From: Anaerolineales bacterium UBA2232
Lineage (GTDB): Bacteria > Chloroflexota > Anaerolineae > UBA2200
DNA length: 9,479 nucleotides
Assembly: GCA_002348045.1 (NCBI GenBank)
Contig: DDYO01000234.1
Location: 252 to 9,730 of the forward strand
Reading direction: 5' to 3'
Part shown: in pieces, positions 1 through 6,723 of the stretch
Numbering within the stretch: the stretch's first letter is position 1
Layout of the letters: the number at the start of each line of letters is the position of its first letter
Translations under genes and position numbers: made by a program
The notes under the pieces: model-generated
Databases searched by the model: none
What the model was told of the DNA's origin: nothing
Seen by the model: the letters and a program-made list of their open reading frames with translations, nothing else

Positions 1-365
1 ACGCGCAGGGCCACCGATGGCGCTCCGCCGGTCAGTTTGTCGGAGATATGGGTAGCCTTGGGCAGCACTATGGTGATGGGCCCGGGCCAGAAACGACGAG
101 CCAGCTTCCAGGCCACCTCGGGCACATCGATGGCGACATCGGTCACCTGATCGATTCGAGCCAATAGGATCGGGATCGCCTTCTGAGGGTCACGTCCCTT
201 GATACGAAAGAGGGCTCTGATCCCCCGGGGCAAAAACGCATGGGCAGCCAGCCCATACACCGTGTCCGTGGGCAGGGCAATGGCCCTGCCATCCTGCAAC
301 CAGCGGGCAGCCAGCACGATGCTGCTGATATCGTCAGCCGGCAGAACCAGAGTCCGGTCACGCAT
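1..365 (-). CDS. tsaC: Threonylcarbamoyl-AMP synthase (Sua5/YrdC/TsaC family), N-terminal part, runs off the left edge
   Basis: This enzyme makes threonylcarbamoyl-AMP from threonine, bicarbonate and ATP, the first step of t6A modification at position 37 of ANN-decoding tRNAs; it acts in the cytoplasm. The visible 121 residues read in one frame and hold the YrdC-domain hallmarks: LPTDTVYGLA at residues 31-40, the basic IKGRDPQKAIPI loop at 55-66 (equivalent to the family KxR nucleotide-binding segment), and RFWPGPITIVLPKA at 91-104. The later SxN motif and any C-terminal Sua5 domain lie outside the window, so short TsaC and longer Sua5 forms cannot be told apart. The ATG at 363-365 overlaps the end of the upstream HAD gene by 8 bases (ATGCGTGA), which implies translational coupling. 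It is the last visible gene of the prfA operon; prfA-prmC-sua5 grouping is known from other bacteria. The family is near certain; the symbol is less so. Confidence 0.93.
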   Translation of the reverse strand, partial: MRDRTLVLPADDISSIVLAARWLQDGRAIALPTDTVYGLAAHAFLPRGIRALFRIKGRDPQKAIPILLARIDQVTDVAIDVPEVAWKLARRFWPGPITIVLPKATHISDKLTGGAPSVALR

Positions 366-1191
366 CGGTGCTAGCTCCCAGTACCCAGCGCTCAATGGCC
401 TCAGCCGCGCCGTCCAGCTCCACAGGCGACACGATGAACTTTGCAGCCGCCTTCGCCGATGGGCTGGCGTTCCCCATGGCCACGCCAACTCCCGCCCAGG
501 CAACCATATCGAGGTCATTGTCGTTGTCGCCAATGGCCATGGTGTCAGAGCGCTCGACGCCGAGATGGCTGGCCAAATGAGCCAGCGCCTGTCCTTTCGT
601 GGCCTGCATGTGGGTTGCCTCCACAAATCGAGCGTACGAACGGACTATTTGCAGACGACCCCCAAAACGCTCCCTGAGCATGTGGTCGGCACGGCTACAC
701 TCAGTCTCGTCAGCGACCAGGAGCAGCTTGAGTGGGTCCTCTTTCAGCCACTTCCCGAGGTCCCCGACGGCCGCGAGCGCTTCACCTCCTGGGGAATAGG
801 CGGCATAGTACTCGAGCCCTGGGGTAAGTCGCTCCACGTACCCTTGGTCCCCCACATACACGCAGAAATCCCAGGGGTGACCCCGACCGTACTCGATAAC
901 CTCCAGGGCAAGCGACATGCCCACCCGGCGCTCCAGCAGTACCTCAGCGGTGACCGCATGTCGAATCAGGGCGCCCTGGAGGCAAATCAAAGGCTCGCGG
1001 ATGCCCAGCTCCTTCGCAAAGAACTGCGTTCCGGCAAAGACGCGCCCTGTGGCCAAAGTCACACAGATGCCCCTGTCTATCACCCGGCGCACAGCGTCCC
1101 GCACCCGCTGGGAGACGTGCATGTGGTCTGCCAGCAGGGTTCCATCGAGATCGAGAGCAATGAGACGGATTCGTCTACGCGCTTTGCTCAC
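358..1191 (-). CDS. Cof-type HAD-superfamily phosphatase (class IIB), substrate unknown
   Basis: This is a probable cytoplasmic Mg-dependent phosphatase acting on small phosphorylated metabolites (sugar phosphates or flavin/pyridoxal phosphates in characterised relatives). Counted from the GTG start (277 aa), motif I is DLDGT with nucleophile D14 and acid/base D16. Motif II is TLATGR with T48, motif III is K199 in ATKGQ, and motif IV is GDNDNDLDM with metal ligands D222 and D226. The roughly 125-residue insert between motifs II and III matches the type IIB cap of the Cof/YbiV/YidA group. The start is GTG at 1189-1191, chosen because GAGGAG at 1199-1204 lies 7 bases upstream; an in-frame TTG at 1204-1206 would add five residues but has no ribosome site. 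It follows prmC by 21 bases and overlaps tsaC by 8, so it is embedded in a translation-factor operon. Nothing in the sequence fixes its substrate. Confidence 0.9.
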   Translation of the reverse strand: MSKARRRIRLIALDLDGTLLADHMHVSQRVRDAVRRVIDRGICVTLATGRVFAGTQFFAKELGIREPLICLQGALIRHAVTAEVLLERRVGMSLALEVIEYGRGHPWDFCVYVGDQGYVERLTPGLEYYAAYSPGGEALAAVGDLGKWLKEDPLKLLLVADETECSRADHMLRERFGGRLQIVRSYARFVEATHMQATKGQALAHLASHLGVERSDTMAIGDNDNDLDMVAWAGVGVAMGNASPSAKAAAKFIVSPVELDGAAEAIERWVLGASTDA

Positions 1192-1198
1192 CGCGCCA

Positions 1199-1204
1199 CT
1201 CCTC
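1199..1204 (-). promoter_or_regulatory. Ribosome binding site deciding the GTG start of the HAD phosphatase
   Basis: GAGGAG on the minus strand, 7 bases before GTG at 1191. It overlaps the alternative TTG codon at 1204-1206, so it can serve only the downstream GTG. Confidence 0.7.
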
Positions 1205-1212
1205 AAACCGAA

Positions 1213-2103
1213 TCAGAGACGAATCTCTACGATCCGTTCCTGCTCAGCATAGTCAAGGTGTAGCTTTGTCCGAGCGTTGGGATAAAAGCGCCGGGCCAAG
1301 CTAATCACCGCATCGCCCTGACCAGCGCCAATCTCCAAGACAATCATGCTCCTGGGCAGTAAGTGACGACCTGCAACCCTCAATAGGCGCTCGATGGAGC
1401 GCAAGCCATCATCTCCGCCATCGAGAGCCAGCATGGGCTCATAAGCCACCACGTCTCTGGCCAGCGACGGTAAGACGCTCGAAGGGACATAGGGCAGGTT
1501 GGCGGCGATGACGTGCACACGCTGGGTGAGTGGACCCAGCAGGTCTCCCTGGACGAGATGCACGCGATCCTTCGTGTTGTGAAGCCCTGCGTTGTGGGCA
1601 GCCACGCACAGAGCATCCCAGCTGATGTCGGTGGCCGTCACCACGGCTCTCGGCAGACACGCAGCGATGCTAATCGCGATAATGCCGCTTCCGGTCCCGA
1701 TATCAGCGATCAAGACCGGCACTCCTTCCGCAGCCATCCCAGGGGCCTCAGCAAGCACCCTTTCCACCAGCAACTCCGTCTCCGGCCGCGGGATGAGCAC
1801 ACGTCCATCTACGCGAAAATCAAGGGCAAAGAATTCCCTGCGCCCGATGATGTAGGGCACGGGTTCGTGCTCAGCGCGCCTCACCACCGCTGAAACAAAC
1901 AACCGGACCTGTTCGGGATCGAGCGGCTGCTCACCCCTGGCATACAGGCGCGAACGGCGCCAGTGCAACACGTCTGCCAGAAGCACTTCGGCGTCGAGAC
2001 GGGGCGAAGGAACAAGGGCACTGGTCAGAAGAGGGATGGCCCAGGCTAAGGCCTCAGCTACCGAGCAAGGGGCCAGCAATGGCAGCGACTCCCCTGCTTT
2101 CAC
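1213..2103 (-). CDS. prmC: Peptide chain release factor N5-glutamine methyltransferase PrmC (HemK)
   Basis: PrmC uses S-adenosylmethionine to methylate the glutamine of the GGQ motif in RF1 and RF2, which raises peptide-release efficiency. From the chosen start it is 296 aa, near the usual 275-295. An N-terminal helical substrate-binding domain (about 1-95) ends in PVPYIIGRREFF (81-92). IPRPETE (104-110) and SAM motif I, DIGTGSG (134-140), follow. The catalytic motif is NLPY at 202-205, where E. coli PrmC has NPPY: the Asn and Tyr that bind the target glutamine are kept and one proline is replaced by leucine. The start is GTG at 2103, 7 bases past the prfA stop; no strong Shine-Dalgarno is visible, so coupled translation from prfA is likely. 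An in-frame ATG at 2178 would overlap prfA by 68 bases and gives a basic, Ser-rich extension unlike the family. Lying next to its substrate RF1 is the classic arrangement. Confidence 0.95.
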   Translation of the reverse strand: MKAGESLPLLAPCSVAEALAWAIPLLTSALVPSPRLDAEVLLADVLHWRRSRLYARGEQPLDPEQVRLFVSAVVRRAEHEPVPYIIGRREFFALDFRVDGRVLIPRPETELLVERVLAEAPGMAAEGVPVLIADIGTGSGIIAISIAACLPRAVVTATDISWDALCVAAHNAGLHNTKDRVHLVQGDLLGPLTQRVHVIAANLPYVPSSVLPSLARDVVAYEPMLALDGGDDGLRSIERLLRVAGRHLLPRSMIVLEIGAGQGDAVISLARRFYPNARTKLHLDYAEQERIVEIRL

Positions 2104-2110
2104 AACTTGC

Positions 2111-3199
2111 TCATGCCATTGCGGCCGCCTTGAGGCGCTCCGATTGCTCCGCCGCCATGAGCTGATCAATGAACTCATCGAGTTCACCCTCAAGGACCGC
2201 TGGGAGGCGGTAGCTCGAAACATTCAAGCGGTGATCCGTCACCCGGGTCTGCGGGAAGTTGTACGTCCGGACCTTTTCACTGCGCTCGCCCGTTCCCACC
2301 TGCGAGCGACGCGTCGCGTCCAGTTCGGCATTCTGCGCGTTTTGCTGCTGATCGAACACTCTAGCTCGAAGGATGGACATCGCCCGCAGCTTGTTCTGCA
2401 GTTGCGAGCGTTCATCCTGGCACGTCGCGGTGATGCCGGTGGCAAGATGGATAATCCGCACTGCCGAGTCCGTGGTATTGACGCTCTGACCGCCATGGCC
2501 GCCCGCCCGGAAGACTTCGACGCGAATCTCCTCAGGCTTGATATCCACTTCTACCTCATCCACCTCCGGCAGCACGGCAACAGTAGCCGTGGAGGTATGT
2601 ATGCGGCCGCTGGCTTCAGTGGCTGGGACCCGCTGGACACGATGCACGCCGCTCTCATGCTTGAGCCGGGAGTAAGCTCCTTGCCCCAGCACAGAGAAGA
2701 TGATCTCTTTGAACCCCCCAATCCCCGTCAGACTGGAACTAAGCAGCTCGGTCTTCCACCCACGCAGTTCCGCGTATCGCGCGTACATCCGGTACAGATC
2801 AGCAGCGAAAAGCGCTGCTTCCTCGCCTCCCGTTCCCGCACGGATTTCGATGATCACGTTTCGCTCATCATTAGGGTCTTTGGGGACCAGCAACAGCTGC
2901 ATCCGCTCAGCCAGATCACGCTGCTGCACTTCCAGGGCCTCGATCTCTTCTCTAATCACCACTCGCATATCAACGTCGTTCTCTGTCAACAGCAAGTCGC
3001 GGGTTTGGGCCAGTTCCGCCTCCATAGTCCTGGCCTGGCGATAGAGATCAACCAGCTCGGCGATGCCGGCCCGCTCTCGGGCGTATTCACGAACCTGTCT
3101 ATAATCAGCAGCTACTTCCGGATCGGCCAGCAATTGGCCAAGTTCCTCATACCGCTGCTCCACCTTGAGAAGTCTATCCTGCAGTTCCATTAAACTCAT
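2111..3199 (-). CDS. prfA: Peptide chain release factor 1 (RF1)
   Basis: RF1 recognises UAA and UAG in the ribosomal A site and triggers hydrolysis of peptidyl-tRNA. The 362 aa match the usual RF1 length. The N-terminal coiled-coil domain covers about residues 1-100. The codon-recognition domain carries the RF1-specific PAT tripeptide at 192-194 (RVPATEASGRIHTSTATVAV), where RF2 has SPF. The catalytic GGQ is at 236-238 within RAGGHGGQSVNTTDSAVRI, and Q238 is the residue PrmC should methylate. The KxRAMSILRARVF helix and the RTYNFPQTRVTDHR segment near 310-323 are also standard. The start is ATG at 3199 with GAGGGG at 3205-3210, 5 bases upstream; a second ATG at 3190 is less well placed. It is the first gene of the minus-strand operon, followed by prmC after 7 bases. 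A promoter and a structured leader lie just upstream. Confidence 0.97.
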   Translation of the reverse strand: MSLMELQDRLLKVEQRYEELGQLLADPEVAADYRQVREYARERAGIAELVDLYRQARTMEAELAQTRDLLLTENDVDMRVVIREEIEALEVQQRDLAERMQLLLVPKDPNDERNVIIEIRAGTGGEEAALFAADLYRMYARYAELRGWKTELLSSSLTGIGGFKEIIFSVLGQGAYSRLKHESGVHRVQRVPATEASGRIHTSTATVAVLPEVDEVEVDIKPEEIRVEVFRAGGHGGQSVNTTDSAVRIIHLATGITATCQDERSQLQNKLRAMSILRARVFDQQQNAQNAELDATRRSQVGTGERSEKVRTYNFPQTRVTDHRLNVSSYRLPAVLEGELDEFIDQLMAAEQSERLKAAAMA

Positions 3200-3207
3200 G
3201 TCAGCCC

Positions 3208-3242
3208 CTCACTGCAATGAGCCCCCTTCAAACAAGCGGCTC
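3208..3242 (-). promoter_or_regulatory. Structured 5' leader of prfA: two mutually exclusive hairpins
   Basis: Read as minus-strand RNA, hairpin 1 pairs GAGCC (3242-3238) with GGCUC (3223-3219), with an inner CUU/AAG stem and a GUUUG loop. Hairpin 2 is CUCAU (3221-3217), loop UGCA, then GUGAG (3212-3208), a 5-pair stem with one G-U pair. The two share CUC at 3221-3219, so they cannot form together. Hairpin 2 takes in the first three bases of the prfA Shine-Dalgarno GAGGGG (3210-3205). The pairing is seen directly; a regulatory role is inference, and stems this short arise by chance. Confidence 0.35.
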
Positions 3243-3258
3243 TCAACATCCAACTCCA

Positions 3259-3288
3259 ATTATATCTCCGTGCGCCCTCGCGGGGCAA
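3259..3288 (-). promoter_or_regulatory. Sigma-70-type promoter for the prfA-prmC-HAD-tsaC operon
   Basis: On the minus strand the -35 box is TTGCCC (3288-3283), the spacer is 18 bases, and the -10 box is a perfect TATAAT (3264-3259). Transcription would begin near 3251-3252, leaving a leader of about 50 bases before the prfA ATG at 3199. It is the best -10 match I found in the gaps of this window. Confidence 0.65.
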
Positions 3289-3312
3289 ATGCGCTTATCG
3301 CCGGCCCTGAAC

Positions 3313-3341
3313 TTGACCGAATACCCATGGTCAGGTAGACT
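3313..3341 (+). promoter_or_regulatory. Candidate promoter for the DUF89 phosphatase, possibly giving a leaderless mRNA
   Basis: TTGACC (3313-3318, 5 of 6 to consensus), a 17-base spacer and TAGACT (3336-3341, 4 of 6). Predicted initiation near 3347-3349 falls on the ATG at 3347, so the transcript would have almost no leader. It lies back to back with the prfA promoter. Confidence 0.45.
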
Positions 3342-3346
3342 TGGCC

Positions 3347-4240
3347 ATGCTTACAAAACCAGTCTGCGCCAGTTGCGTTATCGACGACCGTAGGGGTGCG
3401 TTGGACACGTGCGTGAACGACGAGGATGAGCGCGTTGCCATCCTGCGTGAAGCCCTCTCGTGGCTGGGGGAGTCGTTCGACACCCAGCACATTCCCTCGT
3501 TCTATATCACCCGTGTTCATCGCCTGTTGAAGGATAGAACGGGCTTGGACATGCCCTTCCGAGAGCTGCGGGATCGCTGCAATCAGGCGGGTATGGCTAT
3601 TCGCGAGGTGATTGCGGCACGCGTTCAGCCTATGACCGACGACCTTGACCGCCTCTCCACATTGGTTCAATGGGCCATTGCTGGCAACCACCTGGACTTT
3701 CGAACCGTGGGCACGGGCTATGATTTGGCTACCACCGACATCACCGCCCAGCTTGAGTCGGTCATCTCTGAGGGTCTGACCATTGACCACACACCCCTGT
3801 TCCTGGACCTGGTCAAGCGCTCTCCTAGAGTGCTCTACCTTGCTGACAACGTCGGTGAGATTGCTCTGGACACCCTGCTGGTCGGAGAGTTGCAGCGTCA
3901 CGGCTGCCACGTGACCGTGGCAGTCAAGGGAGGACCCATTACCAGCGACGCGGTCGTGGCCGATGCCCATACCGTAGGGATGGACAAACTGGCGCCGGTC
4001 ATTGTCAGCGGCCCGGACACGCTCGGTATTCCCCTTGATGAGATGTCCCCAGAGCTTGAAGAGCAGCTGGAACTCGCCCAAGTGATCGTGAGCAAGGGCC
4101 AGGCCAACTACTATGCGTGCTCGGAGCTGAAGGATCGAGTGTCTGCCCAGATCGTGTGCCTTCTACGCACCAAGTGCGCCGTTGCCTCGGCTAGCCTGCG
4201 CGAAAAGTGCCCACGGGTCAACGTCGCTGTGATCCTCTGA
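3347..4240 (+). CDS. DUF89 / ARMT1-like metal-dependent damage-control phosphatase
   Basis: Family members (COG1578, AF1104/PH1575-like, human ARMT1) are Mn/Co/Ni-dependent phosphatases proposed to remove damaged or surplus phosphometabolites, including sugar phosphates. The 297 aa begin with a CxxC (C7, C10 in PVCASC), as in many prokaryotic members, followed by an all-helical region to about residue 155. The Rossmann-like core then has [16 protein letters not shown] (163-178) with presumed metal ligands D167 and N168, [11 protein letters not shown] (193-203) with ligand D201, and the signature SKGQANYYA (249-257). All expected catalytic positions are kept. The start is ATG at 3347; an in-frame TTG at 3341 would add two residues, and no good Shine-Dalgarno fits either (AGGT at 3333-3336 is 10 bases from the ATG). 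It is the first gene of the plus arm and sits 79 bases before deoB, which suggests, but does not prove, a pentose-phosphate-related substrate. Confidence 0.88.
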   Translation: MLTKPVCASCVIDDRRGALDTCVNDEDERVAILREALSWLGESFDTQHIPSFYITRVHRLLKDRTGLDMPFRELRDRCNQAGMAIREVIAARVQPMTDDLDRLSTLVQWAIAGNHLDFRTVGTGYDLATTDITAQLESVISEGLTIDHTPLFLDLVKRSPRVLYLADNVGEIALDTLLVGELQRHGCHVTVAVKGGPITSDAVVADAHTVGMDKLAPVIVSGPDTLGIPLDEMSPELEEQLELAQVIVSKGQANYYACSELKDRVSAQIVCLLRTKCAVASASLREKCPRVNVAVIL

Positions 4241-4323
4241 ATGGCAATCTCCCGCCCATGATCGACGCTCCTTCTCACCAGGAGTCCTTCCGCTTGTCTA
4301 TCCCGGTTGTGGTGCCAACGTGA
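4241..4323 (+). other. Gap before deoB holding a chain of two tiny overlapping ORFs
   Basis: Directly after the DUF89 stop (4238-4240) an ATG at 4241 opens a 6-codon ORF whose TGA (4259-4261) overlaps the ATG of a 21-codon ORF (4258-4323) as ATGA. That ORF's TGA (4321-4323) overlaps the deoB GTG (4320-4322) as GTGA. AGGAG at 4280-4284 lies inside the second ORF but has no well-placed initiator in the deoB frame. A termination-reinitiation relay is possible; chance is not excluded. Confidence 0.3.
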
Positions 4324-5540
4324 TAAAGAATCGGCGTGTGGTGCTGATCGTCCTGGACAGCGTGGGTGTTGGCGCCCTGCCCGACGCGGCGCAGTACAAC
4401 GATGAGGGCTCTGACACACTGGGCAACATCTCCCGCTCCGTTGGCGGTCTCGATCTTCCGAATCTGCAGCGCTGGGGGCTGGGCAATCTGCACTCCATCA
4501 AGGGGGTACCTCCCGCTGAATCGCCTCTAGCCTCGTTTGGTCGTATGGCGGAGCAGTCCGCTGGCAAGGACACGACCGTTGGTCATTGGGAAATCGCAGG
4601 CATCATTTCCCACGAGCCCCTACCCACCTACCCAAATGGGTTCCCCCGTGCTCTGATCAAGGCCTTTGAGAGCTCCATCGGTCGGCGCACCCTGGGCAAC
4701 TATCCAGCGTCCGGCACCGTTATCCTGGACGAACTCGGCGCAGAGCACATGCGCACCGGCTATCCCATCGTCTACACCAGCGCCGACAGTGTGTTTCAGA
4801 TCGCCGCCCACGAGGACATCATCTCCCCTGAGGAGCTCTACAGCCTGTGTCGCGTGGCGCGTGCTTTGTTGCGGGACGAGCACAACGTTGGTCGCGTGAT
4901 TGCCCGACCCTTTGTGGGATCTCCGGGAGCATTTCGTCGCACCGAGGGACGGAAGGATTTTTCGGCGCCGCCGCCCGGCCCAACGCTACTTGACCGAATT
5001 GTCGCGGCTGGGCTGACCGTGTACGCCGTCGGTAAGATCGAGGACATCTTTGCCGGTCAAGGCATCAGCGTGGCAGTGCACACGCGTGACAATATGGATG
5101 GTGTGGATCAAACCCTCGCGGCGATGCAGAGGGCGGCACCCGGGCTCATTTTCACCAACCTGGTTGATTTCGACATGGTGTACGGTCACCGCAACAACGC
5201 GGCCGGGTATGCGGCTGCCCTGAGTGCCGTTGACCATCGTATCCCCGAGCTTGTCGCCGCCCTCCGATCAGAAGACATCCTGGTGTTTACGGCTGACCAC
5301 GGTTGTGATCCCACTACTGTGAGCACAGATCACTCTCGGGAGTATGTGCCCCTCCTGGTCTTTGGCAAGCTATTGGCAGCCGGGGTTAACCTCGGAACCA
5401 GGGCGTCTTTCGCTGACCTCGGAGCCACCATCGCCGAATGGTTGGGCGTTGCGCCGCTGTCTGCCGGGTCCAGCTTTGCCGCATGTGTTGACCCAAGCAA
5501 CTCCCAGTGCAACTGGCGGCCTGTGTCAATCCGGCCTTGA
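4320..5540 (+). CDS. deoB: Phosphopentomutase
   Basis: DeoB interconverts ribose-1-phosphate or 2-deoxyribose-1-phosphate and the 5-phosphates, linking nucleoside phosphorolysis to central carbon metabolism. The 406 aa are normal for this alkaline-phosphatase-superfamily enzyme. The metal and catalytic set aligns almost residue for residue with the Bacillus cereus enzyme: D13 in VLDSVGVG, the phosphorylated threonine T85 in [11 protein letters not shown]156 in TSADSVFQ, D285 and H290 in [11 protein letters not shown]326 and H327 in TADHGCDP, and H338 in [11 protein letters not shown]. The cap domain lies between about residues 100 and 215. The start is GTG at 4320, needed to give the normal short N-terminus before VVLIVLDS; no Shine-Dalgarno precedes it, and the codon overlaps the stop of a 21-codon ORF as GTGA. 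It should work with the purine nucleoside phosphorylase at 8195-9034. Confidence 0.97.
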   Translation: MIKNRRVVLIVLDSVGVGALPDAAQYNDEGSDTLGNISRSVGGLDLPNLQRWGLGNLHSIKGVPPAESPLASFGRMAEQSAGKDTTVGHWEIAGIISHEPLPTYPNGFPRALIKAFESSIGRRTLGNYPASGTVILDELGAEHMRTGYPIVYTSADSVFQIAAHEDIISPEELYSLCRVARALLRDEHNVGRVIARPFVGSPGAFRRTEGRKDFSAPPPGPTLLDRIVAAGLTVYAVGKIEDIFAGQGISVAVHTRDNMDGVDQTLAAMQRAAPGLIFTNLVDFDMVYGHRNNAAGYAAALSAVDHRIPELVAALRSEDILVFTADHGCDPTTVSTDHSREYVPLLVFGKLLAAGVNLGTRASFADLGATIAEWLGVAPLSAGSSFAACVDPSNSQCNWRPVSIRP

Positions 5541-5624
5541 CATTGCCGTTGAGCACAGCGCGAACTGCAATAGGTCACCCTCGTCTGGATTCGCAGCCAT
5601 CGATCCACAGGAGAAGAACGCCCT
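5541..5624 (+). promoter_or_regulatory. deoB-queA gap with the queA ribosome binding site
   Basis: This 84-base gap contains AGGAG at 5609-5613, 11 bases before the queA TTG at 5625; the spacing is long but no other initiator fits the family N-terminus. A consensus TTGACA at 5537-5542 has no acceptable -10 box 16-18 bases downstream, and no terminator hairpin is visible. Read-through from deoB is the simplest reading. Confidence 0.4.
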
Positions 5625-6689
5625 TTGAGAACGAGTGACTTTGACTATGCCCTCCCTCACGACCTCATCGCGCAGACCCCCGTCGAGCCGCGTGATGCGG
5701 CGCGCCTTCTCGTTATCCACCGCGACACGGGGGCCATTGAACACCGCAGCTTCGCGGATATCCAGGGGCTGCTCAGGCCTGGCGACCTTCTTGTCGGCAA
5801 TGACAGCCGAGTCATCCCCGCCCGGTTATTTGGCCACAAGCTCCCCACAGGGGGAAGTGTGGAGATGCTTCTCCTCCGCAAACACCACGGGGCTTCCTGG
5901 GAAGTATTGCTCAAGCCGGGCCGCAGGGTCCGCCCGGGCACGCGCATTGCCGTATCGGCCCGGTCCTCCGCTGAATCCGGCGTGGCCCAGCAACCTGACA
6001 CTGTTGCTGATGTGCTGGAAGTCCTTCCTGGCGGCGCAAGGCTGGTATCCTTCTCCCCCCCCATCGACGACCGCTTGCCAGAGATCGGGCAGGTTCCATT
6101 GCCACCCTATATTCACACCCAGCTGTCGAATCCCGAGCGATATCAGACGGTCTACTCCCGCGCAACGGGCTCCGTTGCCGCTCCAACGGCTGGGCTCCAC
6201 TTTACTCCAGAACTCATCGCAGCCCTGGAGAGACAAGGAGTGCGCTTTGCTTTTGTGACACTGCACATCAGCCTGGATACCTTCCGTCCAGTTAAAGAGG
6301 AGGACATTGGGCAACATCAGATGTACACCGAGTACTGTGAGCTCTCAGCGGCGACCAGCAAGGTCATCCGCGAGACGCAGGTTTCTGGCCGGAGGGTTAT
6401 CGCGGTTGGAACTACCAGCGTCAGGGTTCTGGAGACGGCGGCAGGCCGAGGGCTGGACGGGCAAGGCTTACTCGTGCCATTCGTCGGTCCCACCAGCCTA
6501 TTCATCTACCCGGGTTTCGAGTTTCGCTGCGTGGACGCCATGCTTACCAACTTTCATCTGCCCCGCTCAACCCTCTTGATGCTCGTGTCCGCCTTTGCCG
6601 GCCCAGAGCTCATCCGTCGCGCCTACGACGAGGCGATCGCCCGTCGCTATCGCTTCTACAGCTTTGGCGACGCATCATTCATCCTCTGA
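5625..6689 (+). CDS. queA: S-adenosylmethionine:tRNA ribosyltransferase-isomerase QueA
   Basis: QueA transfers and isomerises the ribosyl group of S-adenosylmethionine onto preQ1 already inserted at position 34 of GUN tRNAs, giving epoxyqueuosine, the penultimate step of queuosine synthesis. The 354 aa agree with the family. Conserved blocks in order: FDYALPHDLIAQTP (6-19), PRDAARLLV (22-30), NDSRVIPARLFG (59-70), LKPGRRVRPG (96-105), ERYQTVYSRATGSVAAPTAG (171-190), HISLDTFRPV (214-223), HQMYTEYCEL (231-240), VGTTSVRVLE (261-270), FIYPGFEF (293-300), TNFHLPRSTLLMLVSAFAG (308-326) and YRFYSFGDA (342-350). The segment most often written HVGAGTFxPV in this family reads HISLDTFRPV here. The start is TTG at 5625, because translation from it gives the standard MRTSDFDYALP N-terminus and no ATG fits. 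The other queuosine genes (tgt, queG) are not in the window. Confidence 0.97.
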   Translation: MRTSDFDYALPHDLIAQTPVEPRDAARLLVIHRDTGAIEHRSFADIQGLLRPGDLLVGNDSRVIPARLFGHKLPTGGSVEMLLLRKHHGASWEVLLKPGRRVRPGTRIAVSARSSAESGVAQQPDTVADVLEVLPGGARLVSFSPPIDDRLPEIGQVPLPPYIHTQLSNPERYQTVYSRATGSVAAPTAGLHFTPELIAALERQGVRFAFVTLHISLDTFRPVKEEDIGQHQMYTEYCELSAATSKVIRETQVSGRRVIAVGTTSVRVLETAAGRGLDGQGLLVPFVGPTSLFIYPGFEFRCVDAMLTNFHLPRSTLLMLVSAFAGPELIRRAYDEAIARRYRFYSFGDASFIL

Positions 6690-6713
6690 GCGCAACCTGG
6701 AATCTTGGAGAAA

Positions 6714-6717
6714 GAGG
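6714..6717 (+). promoter_or_regulatory. Ribosome binding site deciding the GTG start of arfB
   Basis: GAGG at 6714-6717 lies 6 bases before GTG at 6724. The in-frame ATG at 6739 has only a GAGG two bases away, which is too close, so the GTG is preferred. Confidence 0.6.
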
Positions 6718-6723
6718 ATCTTT

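Noticed and set aside
199..1263. 354-codon open frame on the plus strand
   Set aside because: Antisense to the HAD phosphatase and part of tsaC, both supported by catalytic motifs; no ribosome site and no recognisable domain.
2036..3193. 385-codon open frame on the plus strand
   Set aside because: It lies wholly antisense to prfA and the start of prmC, whose reading frames are strongly conserved. The translation has no family features and is rich in His, Arg and Ser, as expected of a shadow frame.
3260..4081. 273-codon open frame on the minus strand
   Set aside because: Antisense to the DUF89 gene, and it would run through the prfA promoter region; no recognisable motif.
5537..5571. Consensus TTGACA at 5537-5542 as a queA promoter
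   Set aside because: The only -10-like box (TGCAAT, 5566-5571) is 23 bases away, outside the workable spacing; nothing at 16-18 bases resembles TATAAT.
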